NCBI RefSeq assembly: GCF_024713975.1
Contig: NC_091107.1
Location: forward strand, 12,885,501 to 12,949,500
Origin: Paralichthys olivaceus
Taxonomy: Eukaryota; Chordata; Actinopteri; Pleuronectiformes; Paralichthyidae
Length of the DNA stretch: 64,000 nucleotides
Direction of reading: 5' to 3'
Part shown: positions 14,055-27,120 of the stretch, piece after piece
Layout: every line of letters begins with the position of its first letter
Position numbering within the stretch: position 1 is the stretch's first letter
Made by a program: the position numbers and the translations under genes
Notes under the pieces: model-generated
Told to the model about the DNA's origin: nothing
The model's database searches: none
Seen by the model: the letters and a program-made list of their open reading frames with translations, nothing else

Positions 14055-17000
14055 TTAGACATCATGCTCCACGAGCGTGTCCAGCTTCTGGTTGTTGTCA
14101 TGCACCTCAGTTGGAAGTGTGTCATATGTGCGACGGTACAAACACCGAGTGACCAGAGTGATGATGAACATCTCCACGATCATGATCTGCTGACTCAGCA
14201 CTGCAGGGCAGAGGGAGAGAGAGGAAGAGATAGAATGAACCCTTTTTTTCTTTTCACTTCACACACCAGCAGCAGATGCAGAAAGAGATTCACAGATTTT
14301 TTTTATTCTTACTGGATCCCCAAGCTTGAGAAGAGAAGGGAGGGGAACACGGGATGGTTCCGTTCAAGGCCAGGATGTTAATGATTGACGTCTGCAGCTG
14401 ACTCAACACAAGTATTAGCTGAGGACCAAAACAATTCCCAATCAGTTAGCTGCAGTAGATTATATTACACTGTGTCTGATTATCAGTCATTTTCTCTTGG
14501 ATTTCAGGTTCTGGCACCAAACAAAGATCTCACACTAGTGCATATTTGCAGTGATTATGTTGTGTTCTAGTTTGAGACCACCTTTTCCATAATCCTTGTG
14601 GCTCTTTTTCTTTTGCTTTGTACAAAAACTGAAAAAGGGAAAAAGTTTTAGTTGTGGAAGAGGCTGGTTATCCTCTCGTTTAGTTTAATTTTTACCTCCA
14701 CAAAGGAGGATGTGTTTTCACTCCTGTCCATTTCTTTGATTGTTGATGATTCTTGAAAACAAGAATACACCAAAACAAAAGAACAGGTTTTTACATGAAA
14801 ATGTCAGGAAAAAATTTCTTTAACCTTACGAGATCAGGAAACTTAGTGCAGCTTGATTGAATTTAAGGGAGCTGTGGGGCCATGGTGCCGTGTGGTCTGC
14901 TGAGTGACATTAGTTGTTGTTGGTTGTTTTGTTTGTTTGTCATCAGGATTATGAAAAAAACTACTGAACGATTTTCCATGATATTTTGTAGAAGGATGGG
15001 ACACGGGCCAAGAAATATTTTGGCACGAATCTGAACAGAGTGGTTGATCCAGGAATTCCTTTTTCTTTCTTTAACAGAATCCAAATTTATCAAGGATTCA
15101 TTCATGGATCTTGATGGGGGAAAAAATCTGACATGTTTAGGGGGCAGATATTTATAACTGTGTGTATTTTGATGCAGAACTAAAAAAAAACCTAAATGCA
15201 GATCTAGCAGATTTAAATGTGGTTTCATAAGGGGACTGTTGGGCCTCAGTGGAGTTTAATCTGTAGCATTTAGAGGTTTTAAAGTAGGTTTTCCTCATGC
15301 TGTGTGAAGATAAATACAATTGTTTGACTCACTTGGTACATGGCATACTTGGGTATGATGTTGAGCTTGTGTAGATGACTGTTAGTGTTCATGAAGATGA
15401 TGGCAACAGGCCACAGGGAGGTTATTGTGAGAACGCCAATGAATGGGTTAATCCAGATAGCTGTGCCCGTGATCTCCAGCTGAAAAAGAAGTAAAGAAAT
15501 ACTTAAATTTTATGCCATGCTTATTTATTTAAAAAAAAAATGTGTGTGTGTGTAACCAGATTGGTCGCAAAGTGTTTGAAACACTTACATCAGAGAGGTC
15601 AAAGTTGCCGTTTGTCCACAGTATTATGGAGAGGACAGACAGCACTGTCTTTAGGATTGCATACTGAAGAGCAGCCATCTTCAGCAGAAATAACATTCGC
15701 CTGCATGATCCCAACCAAAGAAAGATCGCCTTTAGATGCGTATATAACCCTAAGACAATGTCTATTCAATATAGGAAGAAGGATATAGATAAGAGAGTGG
15801 GATTTAGTTGCCAAATAAATATCAATTCAGGAACACAGACTTTAGTTATTGGAGCCAGAACAGTGATACTCAGGGTGTATCTGTATAAATACCGTGACAT
15901 GGGTACACGGGGTAAACAGAGACAGCAGCAGCAGCAGGGTCCCGTGTTGATCCTAAAGGTTTTACCAGAAAACCTCTTCAGAAAAACATCAGTGCCGCCG
16001 TACTCCTCGATCATCAGAACCAAGACTTTGTACACGACCACTGCAAAATAACTACAGAGAGGAACAGAGGTCTGTGATGTTATATTCATGCTTCTCTCCC
16101 AAGTGCTATTTATTATTTTATTATCACACCTGACATGTGAGGAGTCACAGTCAGGGAACATGAAATGTAGATTTCCTGTATTCTAGTAAAGTTGAGCACA
16201 TGTTAGCTGGAAATGATCTTTGATCTTTGCATGTAATGAGTCATCGGGTGGTTAAACTGTGCCAATGACATACTTGTAGTAGTAATACTGTATCTCAGGG
16301 GTTAGATGGATGGGAACCTTGAAGTCTTTGGCCAAACTCTAATTACCCATGTTTAAGTTTTACAAGATTATACAGTTCATTTCATCATCGGTTATTACCT
16401 CCACCAAGGAGGTTATGTTTTCACCCCTTTTTGTTGGTTGGATGGTTTTTTGTAGGAATACGCAAAAACCACAGGAGGAAAGATTAAGGAAAGAACCCAT
16501 ACCATTTTAGTGCTAATCCAAAAGTTAAACTCAGATCTAATGAATCATCATAATGCACTTCATTGAGTGCCTTTCAGTCTTTAAATAAGATAAAAACCAA
16601 TATCATATTTCAACCTTTTAGAAATGTTAATGAAAGAAACCCTTAAAAGTATTTTGCCATGTGTACACATTTACGTGGTGTAGAGAAAACGTACCAGTTG
16701 GACGTCATGTCCGTGAACATGACTGCCCTGGGGATCCACATCCCAAAACAAGCCATGGTAGCAATGACCTAAAAAACAAATCTTCAAGTTTACTGTTGAT
16801 ATAGCATTTTTAGATTTCACATTGTGAAGCCTCTTATCCCACTCATTGAAACCAACTCCACCAAATACAATAGTTCGTAATGATTATATTTCTCTTGGTT
16901 AGAGAATTAGCAACACATCCTTACTGGTGCTGCACCATTTATCCAGATGATGGTCGTCTTCTTGGGGTAGGGCAGTTTTTTATAAATATAGATGCACTGC

Positions 17001-17721
17001 TCCAGGTACAGCAGCAGGGAGATGCAGGACATGAGCGTGAGGATGCCGTACAGACAAAATCCAAATGTATCGAGCTCTGAATAAATAAAAAAGAACAAGT
17101 TTTCCTCAGGGCTGAAAAGGGACATTGTTGTGATAACAGTAAACAACTTTATAACAGTGATTGTGAACTGGATGAACACTGATACTTGTTTGAAAAAAGA
17201 GGCTGATACATGATAAAAGCAGAAACGAATGTCGCTTAGTACATTCAAGACTTCAGACACAGAGATAAGCTGAGTGAAGTGTCCTGAGCACAAAAGTGCT
17301 GATAAGAAAACTACACGCTGCCCCTCAGTGACATCATTAGAGAGCACATTGTGTGTTTCTATGTTTTCAGATGACACTGTCACAACTGTGCAGCAACAAA
17401 CTCCACGACTTACAGTCTTCTGACGGAAAGAAAATGGATGTGGATGTTCCTGTTACTGTAAATAACTCCCTGGATTAAATCTGACATAACAAGTCACGTG
17501 CACATTAAGAAAACGTGATTTTTCACCTTGGACATACACTTTAGTTTCAGCTTTTACAAATCCTAACAATCCTGAAAAGCTGATGCATTATTACCATTAA
17601 GATGACGTTATCAGTGAGAAGAATGTAAAGATGTGGGTCACTTACGCTTTATCACATCGATAGCCTGCGGAGGCTCTTGTAAACATGCTGGATCAATGGT
17701 GCTGTTGAGAGTTTCCTCCAT
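14055..17721 (-). CDS. slc51a: Organic solute transporter subunit alpha (SLC51A), complete, 8 exons, 323 aa
   Basis: OST-alpha pairs with OST-beta (SLC51B) to export bile acids and steroids across basolateral membranes of enterocytes and hepatocytes. Exons in order: 17721-17646, 17076-16925, 16768-16695, 16051-15893, 15700-15589, 15479-15333, 14418-14313, 14200-14055; phases join without a break and end in TAA. The short extracellular N-terminus (CLQEPPQAIDVIK) is followed by about seven hydrophobic segments. The hallmark poly-cysteine run GPCCCCCLCLPR occurs at residues 138-149. FGMWIPRAVMF, LSQLQTSIINILA and CSPPFSSQA match family blocks. Human SLC51A is 340 aa. It sits 5' to 3' ahead of the AMER-like gene on the same strand and follows the zdhhc and pcyt1a genes, as in the human 3q29 cluster. 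Confidence 0.93.
14692..15256 (+). repeat. Dispersed repeat F1, two adjoining pieces in an slc51a intron
   Basis: A 5' piece (TTACCTCCACAAAGGAGG) is followed by a second, nearly complete copy from about 14930, containing CAGGATTATG...ACTACTGAACG, CATGGATCTTGATG and the tail GGGGACTGTTGGGCCTCAG. Orientation is opposite to slc51a. The class is unknown to me. Confidence 0.6.
16396..16525 (+). repeat. Dispersed repeat F1, 5' fragment
   Basis: Begins TTACCTCCACCAAGGAGGTT ATGTTTTCACCCC and decays after the CGCAAAAACCAC segment. It lies in an slc51a intron. Confidence 0.55.
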
Positions 17722-20700
17722 GGTATATGCAGATATAAATTCCCCAAAAGACTAAAGTTTAAAAAACGAAAGTTCTAGAAAAATCTAATTTCTCCCTTAG
17801 CACAAAAAAGTATTTTGTAGTAGTAAAAAAACAAGATCTACTTAAATAACGTGTTTCCTCTTAACATTGCTGTGTCCAGCAGAGGTTTGCAGTAGCAGAC
17901 AGCAACTGTAGCCCTCAAGTAACTTTTAAGGAATGGAGGGAAGATGACGGGTTCAGAGCTTATATGTTTATGAGAAGTCCTCCATATCATTAACTGTTGC
18001 TCATTCATTCACAGACTGAGGTCACAGCTATTAAAATAACTCCAAGGTCAATGAAACTCACTGTGTGTCAACAGACGTGAACTTTGACAAGGCGTGTTGT
18101 ATTCCTTCCACTAAATATGAAAGCATATAAAGAGATAAAGATAAAAATTACAAGTGCCTTGAGAACATGAAATGATTCTGTTTGTGTTGGTTAATATGTG
18201 TTGGTCTGTGTCAGACAGTTCTCCATGCAGATGCTCAGGATATTACTAATGAATGACGTAGAATTAATTATTAAAAACAGTGTGCTGCAGAAGCACTCTC
18301 ATGCAAGCTAAGGTTGGAGGTATTGTTGTCTTCAGGTTTGACAGAAAGAGAAATTATACCTTTTTATTACAGTAGAAATATCATTTTTAATCCAAAGTTA
18401 TAGAAAAATGTAAACAAATGATCATGAAATGTCGGCAGGTTTGACAAAGAGGAAAAAGAAAATGACATTATAGGAGAGTGGCTGCATTTATCAGTGTCAG
18501 ATCAAGTGTTTTTGAAGAAGAAGTATCAAGTGCAAGTCTGAGATTGATCATTTGAAAGTCCTGGTCCTTAAAAGAAGCTTGAAGATGAGGCCATAGTGAT
18601 GTGGCAGAAAATGATATCAAGATTTAAAAAATCCATTAGAGCTGTTAATGATTATTATCACAATAAATGTCACATTATTATTTATTTTAGGTTTAAAGTC
18701 TGATTGTTGCTCCTGAGTGAAGGTTCTGCAACTGATACAGTTATGTTGCATAAATTATTGATATTATTTTATTGCCCAGTCCTAAAATGTAAAGCCTTAA
18801 TGGATTGACTTTTTCCATTGCAAAGCATGAGTGTTGACTCTCATCAGCTTTTATCTGGAGCCCAGTCAATGAAGAGGTGAACAACACTGTGGTCACTCAC
18901 CTCTGTGTGGTTCCCACCTCATTATGTTAGTCAGCTCATTATGTGCCCGACACTCCGAGCTTATCAGCAAGGTTCAACTTTTAATGAGCTTGAAAAAGTG
19001 AAGAGTTGCCTTGAGTCAGTTCAGTCTTGTGAAATAAATGTGCTTATAAATCTATACATGACCAGCACATCTGAGGGCTATAAATGCATGATGGATTTAA
19101 TTTTTAACTTTACTTCAAACTGATCCACGTTCCTCATTTGGTATCTCTTCAATTCTTTGACAATGGAACATCCACCACTTTATTTAGCATTTCAGTAAAA
19201 ATCACAGTCTACAGTCATGCTACTGGCACTATGACACTGTACTTATAGACACAATGGTGTCTATGTAAATTGTGTGAAAATGCTAATGCTGGCAAGCAAG
19301 CTCATGGTAATGTGAGCCCTTGTTGGATGTTGTTGATAAGTTTTATAGCATCCATCCAATAGTTAATGAGGAAAATTGAAAAACTGTAGTGGAAACACAA
19401 GATTTGGTATTTCTTGCATTGCTCAGGCAAAAATATTAGTTTCAATGACTTTTAACTTCATTTATGAAAACATGGAAGGCACTCTTAAAATAACAAAGTA
19501 ATAGTTTTGTGAGGTCACAGTGACCTTGACCTTCCAATTCGAATTGATATTTTTAATCCGACTGAACGTTTGAATCAGATTTGAAGAAATTTCCTCAAGG
19601 CCTTATATACATAGATATATTGCGTTCACAACGATGGGACGGACAGACTGCTTAAAAACATCACACACACCTCCTCTCACTGGTTGTTGTCAGTGCAGAG
19701 ACATGAAAATCATAATGAATTGTTATAATAATCACACTTTATAGCTTCTTACATTTATTACTACAGAACAATTCAAATCAACATGAATGATGTTCTCGTG
19801 TGTTTAGCCAGGTTTGATCAGTAAAATTAGTTATTCATCTGCCATGAGTACATTCACATGGGCGATCACTCACTCAGTGACATCACAACACATCTGTTAT
19901 CTTCTGAAACTCATAATCCCACACTGTGCTGAGCATCATTTCTACTAACAGCAATATAATGTAACGACAGAGCTGCCAGGAGCACAGAGAGGAGCATTCA
20001 TGTCCTCAGTCATAAATTAAGTCCACGTCGTCTATCCTAGTTTGTGCTCAAGGACGCAGGGGAGCAAACGTCTCTGACCGTTCTGACATTGCCTTTAAAC
20101 ATGGTTTCATTTTGTGCTCTTTGCTTTAAATAAATCTCATTCTCAAACGCGAACAATAGATTTAACTCATTATCTTCGGCATTAACACGCAAGACTGATT
20201 CATTTTACACAAATCAAAGGATAGATCATGAGTGTGAAAACGCAACAAAGACAAACAATCATATCATTTCTAAGAAAGAAATAAATACATATAAATAAAA
20301 TCAGTACACATGGAAAGACAATAATTTATAAAAGCTTGATAACAAATAAATTACAAATATTTATGGGACAATGAAAAATGGCAATGTAATTAATAATTAT
20401 AGGACAACATTATACAGTAGTTTATCTATTGGTTGTGCAAATCATTTGGAATGAGAAACAGTTTAAACTACAGTTAAACTGGATTTTTGGTCCTTGCATT
20501 TTAAGTTTCTACACCTGCACATTTACCAATCGTATAAAATTTGAAATGCAAAAATAATACAAAAGTGTAAACAGAAAGACATTTTAAATGTTTGGATCAT
20601 TTTATAAACTAAATTAGATCCTCTGATAATTGACGACTGGTCTTAATTGCACTGTGCTTGGAGTTAAAAACTGATAACACATTATATCACACACTTTATC

Positions 20701-21281
20701 AATAGTTTTGAAATGTCTCACCATTCTGAGTGAGTTAAAAAAAATCTCGCTTTAACTGGTGCCACTACTCCACGTCAAACATCACCAGATTCAAGGCGTA
20801 GTCACTTATGCATGATTAATACTGACAAAAGGATAAGTCATGTTGAAATATGTAACGTGATTAATCCATGGAGATAAATGCCAATATTCTGTACAGTGGC
20901 TCAGAGGGAAAAGCAGTGGTCAAGTCCCAGAGTTTTTCAGATGCAATGATAAAAACTGTTTATCTTTGGCTCAAAACAAAGACAAAACCTTGGAATCACC
21001 TCCATGTGGTCCCTGTATTGTCTCAGCTGACATGAAGACAGTATTGTTTGAAGTAGACGAGGGATGATCCATGAGAACATGCGGCTTGAGGCTGCACAGA
21101 CTCTAAATGAGGGTGGAGGACGGCTCCTGCTGAGGTGCTGATGCTCCCGATTTAAGGCATCCCAGTTGATGAGCTCTCTGAAGAGGTGCCACCTGCGGCG
21201 ACAGCCACCAAAGTGCAAATAAACACAGGAGAACGACAAACCAGAGGAACTACAGTTATTTATATCATGTCTACTTACCTG
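17722..21281. other. slc51a upstream region and zdhhc 3' region
   Basis: No coding exon found. Left part should contain the slc51a promoter. A degraded dispersed repeat (GTGACCTTGACCTTCC ... GATGGGACGGACAG) is at about 19505-19640. Near 21195 (minus strand) CTGTCGCCGCAG looks like an acceptor for a zdhhc 3' UTR exon. Confidence 0.5.
18045..18057. promoter_or_regulatory. Imperfect IR-1 nuclear-receptor element upstream of slc51a
   Basis: AGGTCA A TGAAAC is a perfect left half-site and a weak right half-site with one-base spacing, the IR-1 layout used by the bile-acid receptor FXR, about 325 bp upstream of the ATG. A second half-site, GAGGTCA, lies near 18018. Mammalian SLC51A is FXR-induced. 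A single imperfect motif can be chance. Confidence 0.3.
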
Positions 21282-24200
21282 CTACGGCTCAGTCTCCACT
21301 GTCACTGAGACTTTGAGGGCTTCGTCTGAAACCAAACAGCGAGGACAGAAGAGATGGTTCATTTTGAGCAGAGAGTTAAAGACTAAATTACTCAACATAC
21401 AAGCTGTGATGACAAAAACAATGTGAGAAATAGCGCCAGCAACACACCAACTGTCTCTTTGCCGTTGTCCACAGTGTGTTGTATATTGTTACTATGGAAA
21501 CAAGCGCCGGTCTCCACCCCATCAGCAGGGCTGTAATTCAAATCACATGATAGATTAATAAAAATAAACCTGGATGGAATCAGATTAAATAAATAAAAAA
21601 AGAGGGGGAAAAAACACTAGCCTTTTTCCATTTTGCTGGAGGACACTGTTTGCTTGTTCAGGATCTATGTGAACCAGTCTGGTAACAAAGGAATGCCCAT
21701 CTCCCAGACTGGTATAAGAGAAATAAGAAATAGTGAACACATTGGAACTGGATTGATCCGGGTGTGAAACACACTGATTTTCTGCACTCTATTAAAGTAG
21801 CTTCAGCGCTGATGACCGCCAGTCGCCTGACTGTTCCAGAAATGTTCCTGTTGTTGTGAAACCATCTGACCCAGACAATCTCTTTCCATGTGAAAGGAAC
21901 AAAATCTGGGACCATTTTCTGGACATCTTCAACGTTCATGTCTGAAAACAGCTCTTCACCCTGAAGCCCAGTGTGGACTTACACTAGCGCTGCCTATCAG
22001 TTTGCATCATTGTGATTGCTAAGGTGACTGCAGCTATATCAGGCCAAAGCACACTCACCTTGAGAAAATGGGACAAATCCAGTACTTTGCTTGGTCTCCA
22101 AACACCTCTGCTACATTTCTGCTAAAACCGAGTGAAAACCCATTTTTGTCTGGACCATTTGCGAATACAGGAGCCCTGAAAGCCTCTGGAAAGATTTTTT
22201 TTTAAAACACAGTCAGCGGTGACCTTCAAAGCACACAAGCATCAGTTTAATAAAATTGAAATATTTAGGTACAGTTACCTATAGTGGTCCTGTTCTTTCC
22301 CACGAGCCACAGATGGTAGCTGAGAAGTGACAAGATGCTGATAAAGAACAGGGCCGCCACGAAGAACAGAAACAAGATATGGAATTTGGCATGCGTGTCC
22401 GGTAGCTGTTTCTTTACAGAGGGGAAAAAAAACGGAACAAAGGTTTAAGTCTTGCCACTCTGCATGAGTGAAAGAATATTTGTTGTCCTCTGACTGATCA
22501 AGTCATGCAAAACTATCTGTTATTGTGTTTAGCAATTTTCTGACTGTATTTTTTCTGTCATTACACAATAAACTCCTTCACTGTTCGACCACATGACAGG
22601 AGCCATTGTCTCATGCAAAGCGGAAAGCTAAAGAGAGAGCACAGATAAGCGATCACATGACGACAGTGACACATTTGCAAACCGATCAGTCGATATCTTA
22701 CAATGTAATCTGCAGTAGATCACATGCCTCACCAAAGCCTGACTGTACTTAAATTTAATCTAATAATTGATATCTTAAGTTATCTGAATCCTGGCCAAAA
22801 AAAATTGAAATATTTAAAAGCTCAAAAGAATTTGATGCTTGTGTTTTTAAAACCCCAAACTGCTGAATGTTGATGTATCTGTACTTACAGTCCAGAATTT
22901 GATGAAATACTGGACGACTGTCGCACATATTACGACACAGTAGAGCGAGGCGAAGGCCAAGAACAAGACAAAGAACTTGTAATTTGAGAATCCAACACAG
23001 TTATTCACCCTGAAAGAAAACATGATGGAAACGTGAGACAAACAGTGGATCTCTTAATATTTTCTCAGTTTTATTATAAAACAACGTGGCCAAAGGTGAC
23101 CCACATTGAAGTAATTGAAAATAATTCATGTTTAAAAGAGAAAATCCTACCAGGGGCAGTGATGGTCCATTTTTAACACACACCTTGAGGAATTAGAAGG
23201 AAAACAAACATCAAATCAGTCAAATCTAGTAGATGTCTACATGTAAAATAATCAGCATGCTATCATCTTTAAAAAATAAATAGAAATGTATCTACGCTGA
23301 TTTTGTTTTTAAACATTTTCTTTAAAACAACTATTTGCAGCGTAAATTAAAATTGTTGGAGTATAAATTCTCTATTTTCTTAACAGCAGCACATCTGCTT
23401 TTCCTCTTCTGTCTTCTGTTCACTGTCTGTTACCAGATTATGCAGGTCGTAGTAGTAGTGGTATTATTGGTGGTAGCAGTAGTAGTGGTAGTAGTAGTAG
23501 TAGTAGTAGTAGTAGATAGGTTAAAGCAAGGCAAAACACTCTTTGTATTAAGTTGTGACTGAAAAGGAAGCGAAACGGTTCCTAAATTCTTATTGATTGC
23601 AGCTTCCCCTCCAGAAATAAAATATAAAATAAATCCGATTAGGGTTGCAAATGTCCCCGTTGTGGGACTAATAAAGGATTATCTTATCAGCTTATTTGAG
23701 AAAAACATAACATAAAAAATACATCAGCAAGCTGCAATTATAGAGTAAACTGAGAAAACACTCACATTTCACAGGTGGAGCAGTGATGGCAGCGGTCAGG
23801 TTTGATCACCTGGCAGATGTCACAGTATCGGACGGCTGTTTAGAGAAAATGAAAGCAGAATTATGAAAGTGCTTCTGTGTGACTGGTGCTTTTCCACACA
23901 CAGACAAACAAAACCTTGTACTTCTATCTTAGGGAGGACACTCAACTAAATGACTAACGCTAAGCCGAAGACCAAGTCTTAACCCTCAAACAGCCCTTTG
24001 AAAGTGGCACAGAAAGTAATGACAGACCAGTACAGTACAAAGACCTGTACAAGCTTGAAGACAAGGCCCCATAATGTGAGAGCAACAGATTTAGGTCCCC
24101 ACAAGAGTAATACTTGGACCACACGCGCACAGCTCTACTATCAGAGATTGCACCATTAGAGTGTTTGTGAGGCGAAATTTAAGCAGAGTAAGAATTTGAG

Positions 24201-27030
24201 CTGCATTCTTTAAATCAGACCCTTACCACAATTTAGTTGAAACATTTCTTGTGTTCCTTCTTGTATTTGTCTCTTATTGATTCTGTAGGATATTCTAGTA
24301 TGAGGGCATTATTTCAGGGTGTCGTTGTAACTTGTCCCTGGTGACATCGTGGCTCTCGATGAGGAGCCAGTTGTGTTCCGTAGAGATACGGAAGCACACC
24401 TGAGTCAAATTAATCCTCCTGGTACGCAGGGTTCCATAAACACAGGACGAGGCTGATGCAAACAGCAGCAGAGAAACAACACCTACGAGGATCAAGTTGT
24501 TTTTAACACATACAGTGTTGCAATATGATCCTAGAGGGGAAGAGACACGGTGACAACACATTTACACAATTTCGATTGCGCTGCTGATGTGAGTGACAGA
24601 TATCAGCTGAACAATGAGGACAGTGTCTCTGCGTCCTTTCCACTTTGCTAGAGGCATTAAAAGAGTGAAGCAACCACAGGCCGTTTTGTTCCCGCCTCAC
24701 CTCCCCCCGCCGTGCGCGTGAACACAGGTAAATTCCTCGCCACTTTCTTCAGGACCTCCTGTTGCCTCTCGGCTCGCTCCTCTCTCTCGTACATTTCCTT
24801 TTCTGCTCTGGGGAGACCAAACTGCCAGGAGGAGAAAAGAAAGCTCCTCAGTCGGAGAAAGTACCGTCACACATACAGGAATATATCAGAACGTTTGCTC
24901 GCTTCCAATCTGTTCAAGTGACATTTATTTATTTGCAGCGTCGCTTTCAACTTTGGTGAACTTTGACCCATGATATTCGTTTCACATTCACGTAAATGTG
25001 ACTGTGCCCTTAAACTTAACACTAGAGCCCAGCCAATATGGAGTTTTGGGGGCTGATGCTGATTCCGATTTAGGAGTAAAACATTTCCAATACAGAGCAA
25101 GAGTCTCAGAGAGTTTTTTCAAACAGTATTTACAAATATCCTGCCATCCAAAAATGAATAGCATGTATATGTATATTGAAAAAGTGTGAATGGAAGAAAT
25201 TTTTTTTATTTATTTTGGCTTACTGCTTTTGAGGGGCTGGCTGGTGTGGACCAGATAGTTTTCCAGTAGGACCATATGAACATGGTGATGAAAATGTGAA
25301 AGATGACCAAATAGCTGACTGTTGAGAGGGAGAAAAAAAAGGTTTGATTTGTAGCGTTAATCTTTGCTATGACTAATTAGCATGAGGCAAGTTACAGCAT
25401 TTAATGTGAATTAGTGAGTAGATAGATACAATGAACCATGTGGTGTTGATTCACTTACTTCGTTCTGCATTGTTTGGGATTGTATCTACATGAGGCAGAA
25501 AAAGATCAAATCTATTAGTGAGTAGCCCTAAGAGTGCATGACTACACATCCCCCCACCACAGACACACACACTTTCTCTTTCTCACGCCATGTGGCAGCA
25601 GCCTGGCACGGCCAGCGGTGACCCACCCATAACAGAGTGCTTTGTTAAAGCAGCAGGGATGTCCCTGTCCTGACCACAGCCACTTGGTTACACACATAAC
25701 TGCAGCACGTCTATCTACACACTGATAATTGTACAGTTTCACCCAACTATAAAAAGAAACCACTGTGAGTGCATGGATAACGATGCATGATCAATATCTA
25801 TCTGCTGAATAAAACATACAGTACTCAGGCCCACTGAGCTTCTTTCAGACCTGCTGGTTCAGACTTCAAATAAATATGCATGTACACATTGATCACATTT
25901 GATAATAACAAAAGAAGGAACTCTTATCCGCCCCACGGCTGATTGATGATTACATTTTGAGAAGAATCATCAGTGATTTGATTGAAAAATAGTGATAACC
26001 AATTGTTCCTATGAATCAATCATTTGTCTATGATGTTTTTTAATTTCAAGAAGTTAAAATAAATCCTGACATTCAACCACTTTGACAGACACAAAAGCTT
26101 CTGCTTTATTACCAGTTTTAACTTAACGCATTACTTTGTATAAGTATCAACTATTACATAAATAATACATGTGACTGTTTTAGTAACGCTTTGAGAAGAC
26201 TTTGAAGGTCTTAACAGTCTTCCTTCTTCTCCAGCCCACAGTAAATCTTCACTGGATAACACATGATAATTCAGATAATTAAATCAGAGCTGTAACCCGA
26301 CTATTTAACCTCAGGATTTGGCAACTTGTAAATAGAAAATACATAAAGTAAATACATTCAACGTGTTAGTAATTACAGATGCAGATCACAGACACATCAA
26401 AGGACAAGAACTTTGGATAGGAATCTGAAACAATATCTTTATTTTAGTGTGCAAACTTGATATTTAAAAATAAATAGCTGATCTCTGTTTTGTTTTTTTA
26501 AACTGATTATGACACATTTGTGTTATGATGTATAGTTTCATTAAAATCACTCTCTGAAAATTTTAGCAAGAAAAACAAATAAGGAAGTTTTTCTTTTCAA
26601 ATCTGTTCCACATTCACCCGAACTCTAATGTCACCTGGTTATTAACGACTAGTTATAATATTTATTTAAGCTTCCTAGACTCTGATAGAAATCTGAGAGA
26701 AAACCAAGTTTGACAGGGTAAAGTGATGCATGTGCAGCTGAGGTGAATGAACCGATTCACGTGAAGTGTCAAACTGTGATAAACTGAGGTTTGAAAGCCT
26801 GAGTTAAGCCAGAGGTCTGTAAACCTCACTTCCACCGGATGATCAAACTTGGCAAACCCCCCCCTGAAGCTGTCAACTCGAGGTAAACACGGAGGAAAGT
26901 GACGGTACTCACACACACACAGCTCCACCACATAGGCGTAGTAGGACCAGCCGATGACCAGGTTAATAAACAGGACAGGTATCCAGTTCAGAGCCCGCTT
27001 GCAGCACCTCAGCGCATGAGAGGGCGCCAT
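21282..27030 (-). CDS. zdhhc20: DHHC palmitoyltransferase, ZDHHC2/15/20 group (closest to ZDHHC20), complete, 12 exons, 335 aa
   Basis: S-acyltransferase of Golgi/plasma membrane. Exons: 27030-26913, 25485-25459, 25318-25224, 24821-24701, 23835-23766, 23183-23151, 23009-22889, 22405-22279, 22185-22059, 21708-21622, 21530-21493, 21325-21282. The first exon has [12 protein letters not shown] as in ZDHHC20. The cysteine-rich domain ([15 protein letters not shown]...) carries the catalytic DHHC at residues 150-153, followed by [13 protein letters not shown]. Four membrane segments flank it. The TTxE motif (TTIE, 235-238) and the downstream [10 protein letters not shown] block are present. GKNRTTIEAFRAP favours ZDHHC20 over ZDHHC2/15, but CEMCVLKM is ZDHHC15-like, so paralog assignment is tentative. 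Exon 10 is compatible only with a GC donor (AAAAAG|GCTAGT). The stop TAG lies three bases before a strong donor (CAG|GTAAGT), so a 3' UTR intron is likely. It sits where mammals have ZDHHC19. Confidence 0.88.
23448..23516 (+). repeat. (GTA)n trinucleotide microsatellite
   Basis: Imperfect run of GTA/GTG units in a zdhhc intron. It makes a spurious valine-rich ORF. Confidence 0.9.
23598..23690 (+). repeat. LINE-like 3' tail fragment
   Basis: GTTGCAAATGTCCCCGTTGT GGGACTAATAAAGGATTATC resembles the 3' end of fish L2/Rex-type LINEs, which end in short TTATC-like repeats. Only the tail is present, as expected for 5'-truncated insertion. Confidence 0.45.
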
Positions 27031-27102
27031 CTTTAATCCGAGTGCTGCACACAAACTGACGGCGACGTCACAGCCTTGGGTTTAAAGGACGGAGGCACAG
27101 AA

Positions 27103-27120
27103 ACTGCAAGTCCCAGAAGC
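27103..27120. promoter_or_regulatory. ZNF143/THAP11-type promoter motif of the zdhhc gene
   Basis: ACTGCAAGTCCCAGAAGC resembles the conserved promoter element ACTACAATTCCCAGAATGC, about 75-90 bp upstream of the zdhhc ATG. A CRE-like GACGTCAC (27064-27071) lies between it and the start codon. Both suggest a housekeeping-type promoter. Confidence 0.4.

Noticed and set aside
13875-14381. 168-codon plus-strand ORF
   Set aside because: Overlaps the last two slc51a exons in antisense and has no recognisable features.
24000-24125. Possible dispersed repeat in a zdhhc intron (CAGCCCTTTGAAAGTGGCAC)
   Set aside because: It vaguely resembles a fish repeat but I found no second copy in the window to support it.
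24295-24561. 88-codon minus-strand ORF with a hydrophobic stretch between zdhhc exons 4 and 5
   Set aside because: The zdhhc phases join correctly without it and no DHHC-family block is present; a retained-intron isoform cannot be excluded.
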